Positions 18,847 to 26,798 of a stretch of 64,000 nt of DNA are shown here, in pieces. The notes beneath the pieces are model-generated. The model was not told the DNA's origin and made no database searches. It saw nothing but the letters and a program-made list of their open reading frames with translations. A program made the translations under genes and the position numbers. This DNA is from Halomonas eurihalina (GTDB lineage Bacteria; Pseudomonadota; Gammaproteobacteria; Pseudomonadales; Halomonadaceae), in assembly GCF_008274785.1 (NCBI RefSeq), contig NZ_VTPU01000007.1, forward strand, positions 124,001-188,000. The letters run 5' to 3'. Every line of letters starts with the position of its first letter. The first letter of the stretch is position 1.

Positions 18847-19152
18847 CTATATTCGCTCCGCTTGCTTTAGAAAAGCAACCAAATTCCCACTATTTATAGG
18901 ATCCTTTTTCATCCCGACCCTCTCCCAAAAATCGAAAACTTCTTGTTCATGCACATTGGGACTTCCCCCTCCTCCAGTTGAAGAAGGGCAATCACCAGCG
19001 GATAGCAGAACGTTCACATCACCACTCCTAATTTTGACGATCACACAAACTGACTGCCCCGCCTGCTGACGGCCCTTAATCTGATCATGGATCCAGTTTG
19101 GATTAATTTCACTCCATTCCCGTTCCATATCATTTACTTTAACTTTGATCAT
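18847..19152 (-). CDS. Small hypothetical protein upstream of the PHP-SMC ATPase gene
   Basis: A 101-residue soluble protein with a strong GGAGGAG ribosome site just before ATG 19152, which supports real translation. The N-terminal half looks beta-rich and charged, a Gly-rich turn (TGGGGSPN) follows, and the C-terminal half is helical (QEVFDFWERVG, LVAFLKQ). I do not recognise the family. It shares strand and AT-rich composition with the ATPase gene 189 bases downstream, so it may be an accessory or partner of that system. Its start overlaps the end of the DUF427 gene by 14 bases. Confidence 0.7.
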   Translation of the reverse strand: MIKVKVNDMEREWSEINPNWIHDQIKGRQQAGQSVCVIVKIRSGDVNVLLSAGDCPSSTGGGGSPNVHEQEVFDFWERVGMKKDPINSGNLVAFLKQAERI

Positions 19153-19513
19153 AAAATTTTACTCCTCCGAGTAAAAATAATCGGGGACAGTCGCAGCTCT
19201 CAAAAGCCAACCGGCCGGCAATGGCCGCCGTCTCGTCAATAGGATGCTCATAGCTCCAGGCCACATCGGCGATATCGGGCAACGAGTAGTAAGTGCTGTC
19301 GCCCTTAAAGGGGCAATGAGTCACGGTCGTGGAGACGGTGAGTTTTGACATATCCACATCGAATTGCGGCAGATACTGTCGATGTGGATAGCCTTTCTCG
19401 CGAAGCTCAATGCCGTCTCGGGTATCGGCGAGCAAAATGTCGCGATGGTATATCCGCACCCTGCGTGTATGCGGGTGTAAGGTGATGCGGGATCCAGCGG
19501 CGTGATTGGCCAT
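19139..19513 (-). CDS. DUF427 domain protein with atypical C-terminus
   Basis: A 124-residue protein carrying the DUF427 core: RVRIYHRDILLADT, YLPQFDVDM, the conserved THCPFKGDSTYYSL, and AWSYEHPIDETAAIAGRLAF. Family members usually continue with a Tyr-Pro-Asp-Arg-Val type ending; here the last 17 residues are Cys/Phe/Leu-rich and unrelated, and the composition turns AT-rich at about 19195. The simplest reading is that insertion of the neighbouring AT-rich module replaced the 3' end. Function of the family is unknown; the domain is nearly complete, so the product may still fold. Confidence 0.8.
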   Translation of the reverse strand: MANHAAGSRITLHPHTRRVRIYHRDILLADTRDGIELREKGYPHRQYLPQFDVDMSKLTVSTTVTHCPFKGDSTYYSLPDIADVAWSYEHPIDETAAIAGRLAFESCDCPRLFLLGGVKFYDQS

Positions 19514-19721
19514 CGGCAGGTCTCTTGCTGGTTGGCTTATCCATCAGCCTAGAAGGAGGGATGCAGAACGTCACCGTTTGGAGACACTTCTCTTCAACCA
19601 TTAATCCACGTCTGTCTAATCGGGATACCCAAACCAGCACTAGCCAGGCTACTCAGCGCTTGGCGCTAACGCTGCCTCCCGCCATGATGGTGGCATTGAC
19701 GGGCTGCGGGAGACTCTCGGG

Positions 19722-20357
19722 ATGAGCAATACACCACGCACACCGGCGCCGCTGACGAGCCTCGGCGGTCGCTCGGTTCTCTTCGTGATGGCGGCGGATG
19801 CTGAATATGGCCCGCATCTCAGGGAGCGCTTCGTTCCCTTTATGACCGGCGTGGGTCCGGTCGAGGCGGCGGTGGAGCTCACTGCTGCATTGGCGGAGCT
19901 GCAGGCATGCGGGCAGCTGCCGGACCTGGTGGTGTCGCTGGGCTCGGCGGGCAGCCGGGAGCTGGAGCAGACCGAGGTCTATCAGGCGACTTCGGTTGCT
20001 TACCGCGACATGGATGCCTCGCCGCTAGGCTTCGAACCGGGCATCACGCCCTTCCTCGACCTGCCGGCCACCCTCCCCTTGCCGCTGCGCATTGCCGGGA
20101 TTCGCGAGGCGACGCTGTCGACCGGCGCCGATATCGTCTCGGGCGCAGCCTACGACACCATCGACGCCGATATGGTAGACATGGAGAGCTACGCCTGCCT
20201 GCGCGCCTGCACGCGTTTCGACGTGCCGCTGGTCGTGCTGCGCGGCATCTCGGACGGCAAGGCAGAGCTGCACCACGTCGACGACTGGACGGCGTATCTC
20301 CACATCATCGACGAGAAGCTGGCCACCGCCGTGGATCGTCTGGGCGAGGCACTCTAG
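19722..20357 (+). CDS. MTA/SAH nucleosidase-like nucleoside phosphorylase
   Basis: A 211-residue member of the purine nucleoside phosphorylase/MTA-SAH nucleosidase superfamily, which cleaves the glycosidic bond of methylthioadenosine or S-adenosylhomocysteine. Landmarks are VLFVMAADAEYGP at the N-terminus, MTGVGPVEAA, VSLGSAGS, the ribose-binding VDMESYA and the catalytic-acid segment VLRGISDGKAE (Asp). It is slightly short against the usual 230 residues and may be a divergent paralogue rather than the main mtnN. The next gene on the same strand follows 45 bases later and may be co-transcribed. Confidence 0.82.
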   Translation: MSNTPRTPAPLTSLGGRSVLFVMAADAEYGPHLRERFVPFMTGVGPVEAAVELTAALAELQACGQLPDLVVSLGSAGSRELEQTEVYQATSVAYRDMDASPLGFEPGITPFLDLPATLPLPLRIAGIREATLSTGADIVSGAAYDTIDADMVDMESYACLRACTRFDVPLVVLRGISDGKAELHHVDDWTAYLHIIDEKLATAVDRLGEAL

Positions 20358-20402
20358 GCTGGGAAGGAAAGGACGTTCCGCCACCGCATAAGGAGAGCAA
20401 AG

Positions 20403-21398
20403 ATGCCCGCCACCCGCACGACCTCACCCGCCCTGGAACGGGCCCACCTGGTGTGGGATCTGCTCATCATCGTGCTGGTGATCGCCAACCTGGCGCTGCT
20501 GCTGTTCGACAGCCTCTTCCTGCTGCCGCCGCTGAACGCCGCCTTCGAGGCCGTGGCGCCCGGCCTGCACGGTGCCTACGACGAACACATCCATGCCAAC
20601 TTCCTCACCATCGACCTGGCGTTCGTGGCCGTCTTCCTGCTCGACGTGCTGCTGGGCTGGGCAGTGGCCATCGCCGAGCGGCATTACCACCGCTGGTTCT
20701 TCTACCCCTTCGTGCACTGGTACGACGTGCTCGGCTGCATCCCGCTGGGCGGCTTTCGGTTGCTGCGTATTTTGCGTGTCATCTCGCTGCTGCACCGCCT
20801 GCAACGCATGGGCCTGATCGACGTGCGCCGCTGGTACCTCTACAGCGTGGTCGCCAAGTACTACGACATCCTGCTCGAGGAGCTTACCGACCGTATCGCC
20901 ATCCGCATGCTCGACAACGTGCAACAGGAACTGCGCGCCGGCGACGGGCTCTCGGCACCGGTGATCGAGCGCGTGGTGGAGCCTCGCAAGCAGGCGCTGA
21001 TCCGCGAGATCAGCCAGCGGCTGGAGGGCATGGCAGGAGACACCTACACACACAACCGCGACGACATCCTGCGCTATGTGCGTGGGCTGGTCGGCCGCAC
21101 CCTGTCGGAGAGCCCGGAGTTCAAGCGGATTACGCGCCTGCCGCTGGGTGGCCAACTGGCCCAGGGGCTCGAGGCCTCGCTCTCCGACCTGGCCTGCCAT
21201 CTGGTCGACGAGGCCCTGGCAGGCCTGAAATCGACGGAGTTCTCCACCCTGGTGGAGCAACTAGCCGAGAGCGGCTTCGATGCCTGGCTGCACACCGACC
21301 CGCAGACCGAACAGATCACCGAGCAGGTGCTGGTGGACATGCTGGAGCTGCTCAAGGAGCAGATCGCGGTCAAGGGCTGGCAGCACAAGTACGAGTGA
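20403..21398 (+). CDS. Membrane protein with voltage-sensor-like segment
   Basis: A 331-residue protein. An N-terminal helix (about residues 15-40) and a second (about 65-95) precede an Arg-repeat helix, FRLLRILRVISLLHRL near 120-135, with basic residues every three to four positions as in an S4 voltage sensor. The C-terminal 190 residues are soluble, charged and helical, with no ion-selectivity filter that I can see. Database entries of this type are usually hypothetical or ion-transporter-like. It may sense voltage or bind a partner, or the Arg helix may simply be amphipathic. Its 3' end overlaps the convergent phosphatase gene by 29 bases. Confidence 0.6.
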   Translation: MPATRTTSPALERAHLVWDLLIIVLVIANLALLLFDSLFLLPPLNAAFEAVAPGLHGAYDEHIHANFLTIDLAFVAVFLLDVLLGWAVAIAERHYHRWFFYPFVHWYDVLGCIPLGGFRLLRILRVISLLHRLQRMGLIDVRRWYLYSVVAKYYDILLEELTDRIAIRMLDNVQQELRAGDGLSAPVIERVVEPRKQALIREISQRLEGMAGDTYTHNRDDILRYVRGLVGRTLSESPEFKRITRLPLGGQLAQGLEASLSDLACHLVDEALAGLKSTEFSTLVEQLAESGFDAWLHTDPQTEQITEQVLVDMLELLKEQIAVKGWQHKYE

Positions 21399-22194
21399 GT
21401 CCGCCGGCGGCCAGTATCTCGAGCAACTCGCCATGCCGTTCGGAATGCGCCACCAGCAGGCTGGCCCACTCGTCAGGTGTCGGGTCACCGGCAAGATCGG
21501 TAACCGTGCAGCCGGCCTCGCGGGCGATGACGATGCCGGCGGCGACGTCCCACAACTCGAGCCGAGCGCCCTCAGACCAGAAGGCATCGAAGCGGCCTAG
21601 GCCAGCATAGGCGACCTCGAGGGCCGCCGAGCCGGGCACGCGGATGCCGGCAACTCGGGGCATCAGCGTCGTCAGTTGGGCCAGGCTGGTCGAGCAGTCA
21701 CCCTTGTCGTGATAAGGCAGGCAGGTGGCGACCAGCATCTCGTGCAAGCCCCGGGCCGGCGGCACGACGATGCGTTGCTCGTTGCGATACGCGCCTTCCC
21801 CCGCCACCGCCCACAACATCTCGTCCAGCAGCGGCTGATAGACCACGCCATGGGTCAATGAACGGCCCTGGCGCACGGCGATGGAGACCGAGAAGTGAGG
21901 CACCCGATGCAGGAAATTGTTGGTGCCATCCAGGGGATCGATGATCACCGTGGTATCGCCGGACGCGGACGGTGTCGCGCCGCTTTCCTCGCCCAGGAAC
22001 GCCAGCCCAGGATGGGCACGTTGGAGGCTGTCGATGATGGCCTGCTCCGCCGCGCGGTCGTAGTCGGTCACGAAATCGGAGGCGCCCTTGGCTTCGAAGT
22101 CGATGGCACCGGCGGCATGATAACCCTCCAGCAGATGTCCACCGGCAACGCGGGCAGCGTGTTGCAATGACGCGATCAGAGACGACTCGTGCAT
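21370..22194 (-). CDS. Inositol monophosphatase family protein
   Basis: A 274-residue Mg-dependent phosphatase. The ATG at 22194 has a GGGAGGA site just upstream, so a longer frame starting at 22266 is not used. Metal-binding motifs are FLGEESG, IIDPLDGTNNFLH and WDVAAGIVIAREAG, all intact. Family members hydrolyse inositol 1-phosphate, PAP, fructose 1,6-bisphosphate or histidinol phosphate; which applies here cannot be told. It stands alone on the minus strand. Confidence 0.92.
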   Translation of the reverse strand: MHESSLIASLQHAARVAGGHLLEGYHAAGAIDFEAKGASDFVTDYDRAAEQAIIDSLQRAHPGLAFLGEESGATPSASGDTTVIIDPLDGTNNFLHRVPHFSVSIAVRQGRSLTHGVVYQPLLDEMLWAVAGEGAYRNEQRIVVPPARGLHEMLVATCLPYHDKGDCSTSLAQLTTLMPRVAGIRVPGSAALEVAYAGLGRFDAFWSEGARLELWDVAAGIVIAREAGCTVTDLAGDPTPDEWASLLVAHSERHGELLEILAAGGLTRTCAASP

Positions 22195-22332
22195 GATTCC
22201 TCCCGGTAAAGCGCGGAACGCGCGACGCGACGATGCATCGCCAATGCCATGACGATAGCAGCGCAAGATGTCCGCGGGATGGCAGCGAGGCCGCCAGCAT
22301 GTGCTTTCACCACGAGAAGTCCCTTCTTTTCA

Positions 22333-22752
22333 CTACCGCGTCGGACGGACCTTTTTTCGCATCCCCTGGCGCGTCAAGGCGATCCTCATCAGGCGCTGAA
22401 AGGTCGGGCATTCCAGATGGCTAGGAGCCGTGCAGGTCGCTGCATGACGCAAGCCATCACGCAGCGCGCTCAATTCCTTGATATGCCGATCCACAGCGTC
22501 TGCCTTGGCCGCCAGCATGTTTCGGTCGATGCTTGGCTCCTTCTCCTGTCCAAGCATTTCGCGGATCTCGACCAACGAGAACCCAGCAGCCTGCCCCAAC
22601 GCTATCAGCGCAAGACGCGGCAGCACATCGGGCTCAAAGACACGACGCAGGCCTTTCCGCCCGATGGATCGAATAAGCCCGACTTCCTCGTAATAGCGCA
22701 GCTTCGAGGCGGGAACCCCGCTTTCGCGTGAGAGTTCAGAGATGTCCAGCAT
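22333..22752 (-). CDS. MerR family transcriptional regulator with C-x7-C pair
   Basis: A 139-residue MerR protein from ATG 22752: winged helix at residues 1-70 (MLDISELSRESGVPASKLRYYEEVGLI), a dimer helix at 80-110, and a C-terminal C-TAPSHLE-C pair with the spacing of the CueR/ZntR metal loop. Only two cysteines are present, so it is not an iron-sulphur SoxR. A longer frame to 22812 would run through the operator and is unlikely. It is divergent from a DUF2938 membrane protein gene and a perfect 20-bp palindrome lies between them inside a 19-bp promoter spacer. Confidence 0.9.
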   Translation of the reverse strand: MLDISELSRESGVPASKLRYYEEVGLIRSIGRKGLRRVFEPDVLPRLALIALGQAAGFSLVEIREMLGQEKEPSIDRNMLAAKADAVDRHIKELSALRDGLRHAATCTAPSHLECPTFQRLMRIALTRQGMRKKVRPTR

Positions 22753-22757
22753 ACGAC

Positions 22758-22788
22758 TTGACTTCAAGTTGACTTGAAGTAGTAGCTT
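22758..22788 (+). promoter_or_regulatory. MerR-type promoter and operator
   Basis: A TTGACT -35 box at 22758-22763 and a TAGCTT -10-like box at 22783-22788 are separated by 19 bp, the long spacer that MerR proteins correct. The palindrome ACTTCAAGT-TG-ACTTGAAGT occupies 22761-22780. It points towards the DUF2938 gene at 22928 and resembles the SoxR-box pattern. Confidence 0.7.
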
Positions 22789-22927
22789 ATTCGACCTCAG
22801 CCGACTTCCCAAGGGAATCCAATCTCATGATGAGTCTCGGTACCCATGATCGCGCCCCGCAAAGACAAGGTCGCGTCTACCTGGAGTGCCTGGAAATAAA
22901 AGAACTACTGGTAACAGGAGATCTGCA

Positions 22928-23422
22928 ATGACCGACCTGATGATAGAAGCTTTGCCCATTGGAGTAGGCGCGACCCTCTTCATGGATGTCATCGCCCTGC
23001 TACGAAGTCGTCTGTTCGGCATTCCCTCGCTGAATTACGCGATGCTAGGACGCTGGGTGGGGCATCTTCCCAAGGGCAAGCTCGTCTATCGCCCTATCGA
23101 CAAAAGCACGCGAGTTCGTGGCGAATCCGCGCTGGGGTGGGTTGCACACTATCTCATCGGGATCATTTTCGCCGTTGTATTTCTCGAGCTGGCAGGAGCG
23201 GAATGGCTCGAGCATACGACACTCGTACCTCCACTGGTGTTTGGTGTGCTTACGGTGCTCGTTCCCTTGCTTATCCTGCAGCCTTGCCTGGGGATGGGAG
23301 TCGCCGCTCGCAAGACTCCTCGACCGAGCGTCGCCAGGCTTCGCAGCCTCTTCACACATGCCAGTTTCGGCCTTGGCTTGTGGGTCGCAAGCCAGGGATA
23401 CGCGCACATGCTTCAAGGCTGA
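22928..23422 (+). CDS. DUF2938 family membrane protein
   Basis: A 164-residue integral membrane protein with about four hydrophobic helices. Family landmarks are TLFMDVIALLRSRLFGIPS, MLGRWVGHLPKGK and the PCLGMGVAA and HASFGLGLW segments. ATG 22928 follows an AGGAG site; an in-frame ATG at 22886 has none. The function of DUF2938 is unknown. It is the evident target of the divergent MerR regulator, so it is probably induced by a chemical or redox signal. Confidence 0.85.
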   Translation: MTDLMIEALPIGVGATLFMDVIALLRSRLFGIPSLNYAMLGRWVGHLPKGKLVYRPIDKSTRVRGESALGWVAHYLIGIIFAVVFLELAGAEWLEHTTLVPPLVFGVLTVLVPLLILQPCLGMGVAARKTPRPSVARLRSLFTHASFGLGLWVASQGYAHMLQG

Positions 23423-23523
23423 CGACTGACGCATATCAGCTCCGCTCCGGCCGATGCGGGTGAGAACCGTCATGGAGGCAAACCGATGCGAGGGACGATG
23501 CGCTGCCCGAAAGCCAGTTGCGC

Positions 23524-23874
23524 TCACTCATGTTGCAAGATATTGACGAGCTTGCCGAATGGATCGCGAACGTAGAAACGCCGCACGCCCCAGGGCTCGC
23601 TGACGGGGCCGTATTCGATGGGCACGCTCGCTTCCTCGAAACGTGCCAGCGCCGTCTCGAGATCATCGACTTCGATGGAGAGGTCGGGCACCTCGGTACC
23701 CGAGCCACCCTCGGCGCCAAAGCTTACCTGGACCCGCATCTGTTCCTCTGAACCGTAGGTGCGAAACCAGCCGTGATCCATGAGCCGCTCCAGGCCCAGG
23801 ATGCCGCCGTAGAAGGCCTCCGCCTTGTCGAGGTCTTCCGTTGCCGTGTTGGCCATGATGCGTTTGACCTTCAT
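23524..23874 (-). CDS. VOC family protein (glyoxalase/bleomycin-resistance fold)
   Basis: A 116-residue protein of two beta-alpha-beta-beta-beta units. The first contains TEDLDKAEAFYGGILGLE and the second VDDLETALARFEEASVP followed by FYVRDPFGKLVNILQHE, with the terminal Glu/His typical of metal-binding VOC proteins. A GAGGTG site precedes ATG 23874. These are lyases, dioxygenases or sequestering proteins; no specific substrate is indicated. Confidence 0.88.
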   Translation of the reverse strand: MKVKRIMANTATEDLDKAEAFYGGILGLERLMDHGWFRTYGSEEQMRVQVSFGAEGGSGTEVPDLSIEVDDLETALARFEEASVPIEYGPVSEPWGVRRFYVRDPFGKLVNILQHE

Positions 23875-23939
23875 GCGTCACCTCGTGCGTTGTTCTGCCA
23901 TTACGTTCGATGAAAACGCCGAGTTGCTACCGGTAGCCG

Positions 23940-24086
23940 TCACTGTACGGCTATGCCGTGTGCCCTCTGACGCTCCCTTTGTGGGCGAAAACATAGCCGA
24001 CCAGGATATGTACCTCCAATGAAGCAGCGCCAGGGATCGACAACTGCCTGCTCCTGCTCCAAGGGTTTCACTGCCGTGTTGGCCAT
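23940..24086 (-). CDS. Possible 48-residue ORF sharing its start with the VOC gene
   Basis: A short frame begins MANTAVKPLEQEQ and is preceded by a weak purine-rich stretch. Sixteen bases around its start codon are identical to bases around the internal MANTA codons of the neighbouring VOC gene (near 23843-23858). The rest has no VOC features. It may be the remnant of a duplicated start rather than a gene. Confidence 0.2.
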   Translation of the reverse strand: MANTAVKPLEQEQAVVDPWRCFIGGTYPGRLCFRPQRERQRAHGIAVQ

Positions 24087-24121
24087 GGTGAAATTGCCTC
24101 TCTGAAGAAGCCGGGCCACCG

Positions 24122-25531
24122 ATGAAACGCTACGAACGCTTCGCCGACGAGATCGCCGAGTTGATTCGCAATGGGGTGCTGGCGCCGGGCGAGCGGATTC
24201 CGTCGGTGCGTCAGGCGAGCCGCCAGTACGGCATCAGCCCCTCCACCGTCTTTCAGGCTTATTACCTGCTGGAAGACCGCGGACTGATCGTGGCCCGATC
24301 ACGTTCCGGCTATTACGTTCGCGAACAGGCACAGCGCGTGCTGCACGAACCGAGGATGACACCGAGTCGCCAGGAAGCCTCCGACGTCTCGGTCAGCGAG
24401 CTGGCATTCTCGGTGCTCGACTCACTCCAGGACACCGCGACCGTGCCGTTCGGCTCGGCCTTCCCCAGTCCGGATCTCTTCCCGCTCGCGCGCCTGGCTC
24501 GCAGCATGGCCAAGGGGCTGCGCGGGATGTCCGGCGACGACGTTCTCAAGGACATGACAGCGGGTGATGCCGACCTGCGCCGCCAGATCGTGCTGCGCTA
24601 CACGCTGAAGGGCATGCCGCTGCCGCCCGACGAACTGGTGATCACAAGCGGCGCCATGGAGGCGCTGAACCTCGGGCTGCAATGCGTCACCTCGCCCGGG
24701 GACCTGGTCGCCATCGAGTCCCCCGCCTTCTATGCCAGCCTGCAGATCCTGGAACGCCTGAAGCTCCGGGCGGTGGAAATTCCCGTGCATCCCCGCGAGG
24801 GTATCGATCTCACGGTGCTGGCGGACAGCCTGGCTCGGCTGCCCATCAAGGCCTGCTGGTTCATGAGTCATCTGCAGAACCCGCTGGGGGCCAGTCTCGA
24901 CCAGGAGAAGAAGCGCGAGCTCTACACCTTGATCAAGCGTCATCAGGTGCCGCTGATCGAGGACGACGCCTACGCGGAACTGCACTTCAGCACCTCGCCA
25001 CCCAAGCCGGTGAAGCAGTTCGACGACGAAGGCCTGGTCATTCACTGCGGGTCGTTCTCGAAGAGTCTGGCACCGGGCTATCGGGTCGGCTGGGTAGCGG
25101 GCGGCCGCTTTGCGGAGCGCATCTCGCGCCTCAAGTTGATGACGACCATCTCGCCCTCTGTGCCGGCCCAGGCGGCCATCGCCGACTACCTACAGCACGG
25201 TGGCTATGACCGCCACCTCCGCCAATTACGCCATGCCCTGGAGACCCAGCAGGGGCAGATGCTGGCCGCAGCCTCGCGATGCTTCCCGGCCGAGACCCGG
25301 GCCACTCGCCCGGCCGGCGGCTACTTCCTGTGGTTCGAGTTCCCCGAGCGAGTGGATTCGCTACGCCTTTTCCACATGGCGCTGGAACAAGGCATCAGCG
25401 TGGCGCCGGGTCCGATCTTCTCCGCCACCCGGGGCTTTCGCCACTGCCTGCGCCTGAGCTACGGCCACCCCTGGACGCCGCGCAGCGAAGCAGCGATGGA
25501 GACGCTAGGAAAGCTGATCGACGCCTTCTGA
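24122..25531 (+). CDS. MocR-type regulator (GntR HTH fused to aminotransferase fold)
   Basis: A 469-residue fusion. Residues 1-75 are a GntR winged helix (LAPGERIPSVRQASRQYGIS). The remainder is a fold-type I aminotransferase-like domain with the PLP-lysine segment GSFSKSLAPGYRVGW and the upstream MSHLQNPLG. Such MocR/PdxR proteins use PLP or PLP adducts as effectors to control vitamin B6, amino acid or GABA genes. The target is unclear because the next gene is convergent, overlapping by 27 bases. Confidence 0.92.
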   Translation: MKRYERFADEIAELIRNGVLAPGERIPSVRQASRQYGISPSTVFQAYYLLEDRGLIVARSRSGYYVREQAQRVLHEPRMTPSRQEASDVSVSELAFSVLDSLQDTATVPFGSAFPSPDLFPLARLARSMAKGLRGMSGDDVLKDMTAGDADLRRQIVLRYTLKGMPLPPDELVITSGAMEALNLGLQCVTSPGDLVAIESPAFYASLQILERLKLRAVEIPVHPREGIDLTVLADSLARLPIKACWFMSHLQNPLGASLDQEKKRELYTLIKRHQVPLIEDDAYAELHFSTSPPKPVKQFDDEGLVIHCGSFSKSLAPGYRVGWVAGGRFAERISRLKLMTTISPSVPAQAAIADYLQHGGYDRHLRQLRHALETQQGQMLAAASRCFPAETRATRPAGGYFLWFEFPERVDSLRLFHMALEQGISVAPGPIFSATRGFRHCLRLSYGHPWTPRSEAAMETLGKLIDAF

Positions 25532-26149
25532 GCCGTTCAAACGCCGGTTCAGTCGACCGATCTGCTGGATATCGTGAAGGTAGAAATCAAGCTTCGAGGC
25601 TCCATAGGCCAACAGTGCCGAGGCATAGACCAGCACCGTCAGCACGAGCAGGTTGTTGGCCCAGGCAAGCGCCGGCACGGCCACCGGATAGGCCAGCGTG
25701 ATGATGCTCATCCCGCCCCAGAACAGCGCCAGCAGGCTGCAGACCATGATGAACACCAGCACCGGCCCGCGCCGATAGCGAACCGGCGGACGCGTCTTCC
25801 AGAATGGTAGGTGGGCGATGATCAGCTCGCCATTCGTCTCGACTCTTCCCCTACGGCGCAACAGCGGCTCCGCGAAGGCCTTCTGACTGCCGGACGCGAC
25901 TGCCGCCAGCACCAATCGTGCATCGACGCCATCACCGAAAATACGCTGCACCGACTGCACGAATCCCGATGACGGCTCTCCGTCGGCACATCCTTCTGCC
26001 TCGTCGGCCAGCGTCTTCAGGGCCTGGTTCACCTGCTCCGGCCGTTCCTCCTCGTCCTCGAAGTTGATCGCGTAGTGCACGCTGTACACCTGATAAAGCG
26101 CGAACGTCACCCCCACGAAGATCAGGAAAAACGCAACGTATATCATCAT
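25505..26149 (-). CDS. Hypothetical inner-membrane protein
   Basis: A 214-residue protein from ATG 26149 (a GTG three codons upstream is possible). An N-terminal helix (MIYVAFFLIFVGVTFALY) is followed by a charged cytoplasmic domain of about 90 residues and then two hydrophobic helices (VLVFIMVCSLLALFWGG and NNLLVLTVLVYASALLAYG). I do not recognise the family. It is convergent with the MocR gene and otherwise isolated. Confidence 0.65.
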   Translation of the reverse strand: MMIYVAFFLIFVGVTFALYQVYSVHYAINFEDEEERPEQVNQALKTLADEAEGCADGEPSSGFVQSVQRIFGDGVDARLVLAAVASGSQKAFAEPLLRRRGRVETNGELIIAHLPFWKTRPPVRYRRGPVLVFIMVCSLLALFWGGMSIITLAYPVAVPALAWANNLLVLTVLVYASALLAYGASKLDFYLHDIQQIGRLNRRLNGSEGVDQLS

Positions 26150-26388
26150 GATAACCACTCACCACCCTGAATATCGGCCCATCATTACGGGCGTATTCAC
26201 CCGCCCCTCCCCGGCCCGCCGCCTCGCTCGAGGCGGCACCGCAGGCGTGCCTGCCAGGCGGCCAAGATGACAGAAAAGTCAGAACCATAACAGGATCAGA
26301 AAATGGCGAAAAAACCGTATCAGTTTCACTCTATTAAAGAGCATCTCCAAGAAGCGCTTTCACAGGCATGCCCTCGGATCAGAGGTGC

Positions 26389-26706
26389 CTAGCATTCAAT
26401 CCGGCCCGTCAAACGCATGAACCCTCCTTTCGCGGGGGTAACCGCCGTGTGTGCCGTATCAGTACCAAAATCCAGCACATGCACGATGGTGCTGCCGATA
26501 TGCTCCTGCCAGGACAGCATCAGCACATCCTCGCGAATCACCACGGTTTCATACTCGACGGTATCGGAAAATCCCGCATTATCTCCGGCCACGATCTCCA
26601 CTGTCAGCTTGCCTTCGGGCTCGACGGTGATGCGCGGAGTAAAGGTCGGAAAATGAATCGCGAACGTCTCTCCGGGGGTAAGGGGTAAGGTGGAGTCCAT
26701 CGACAT
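26389..26706 (-). CDS. MoaF-related domain protein
   Basis: A 105-residue all-beta protein. The segments GETFAIHFPTF, YETVVIREDVLMLSW and SWQEHIGSTIVHVLDF match the small calycin-like MoaF-related family. It probably binds a small hydrophobic ligand; no enzyme role is established. Two ATG codons are close together (26706 and 26700). Isolated gene. Confidence 0.75.
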   Translation of the reverse strand: MSMDSTLPLTPGETFAIHFPTFTPRITVEPEGKLTVEIVAGDNAGFSDTVEYETVVIREDVLMLSWQEHIGSTIVHVLDFGTDTAHTAVTPAKGGFMRLTGRIEC

Positions 26707-26798
26707 ATTAACGCTATCTGCTTGATGAATGGTCTGATATCACCCCAGCCAGCGTAGCACCCCATGACGACATCCACTGCGGAGCAGTGTGTCACATA

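Noticed and set aside
22197..22266. 24-residue N-terminal extension of the inositol-phosphatase gene
   Set aside because: GGGAGGA stands directly before the internal ATG at 22194 and the extension does not look like family sequence.
26218..26237. GC-rich hairpin as a terminator
   Set aside because: The arms almost touch, leaving a two-base loop, and no T run follows on either strand.
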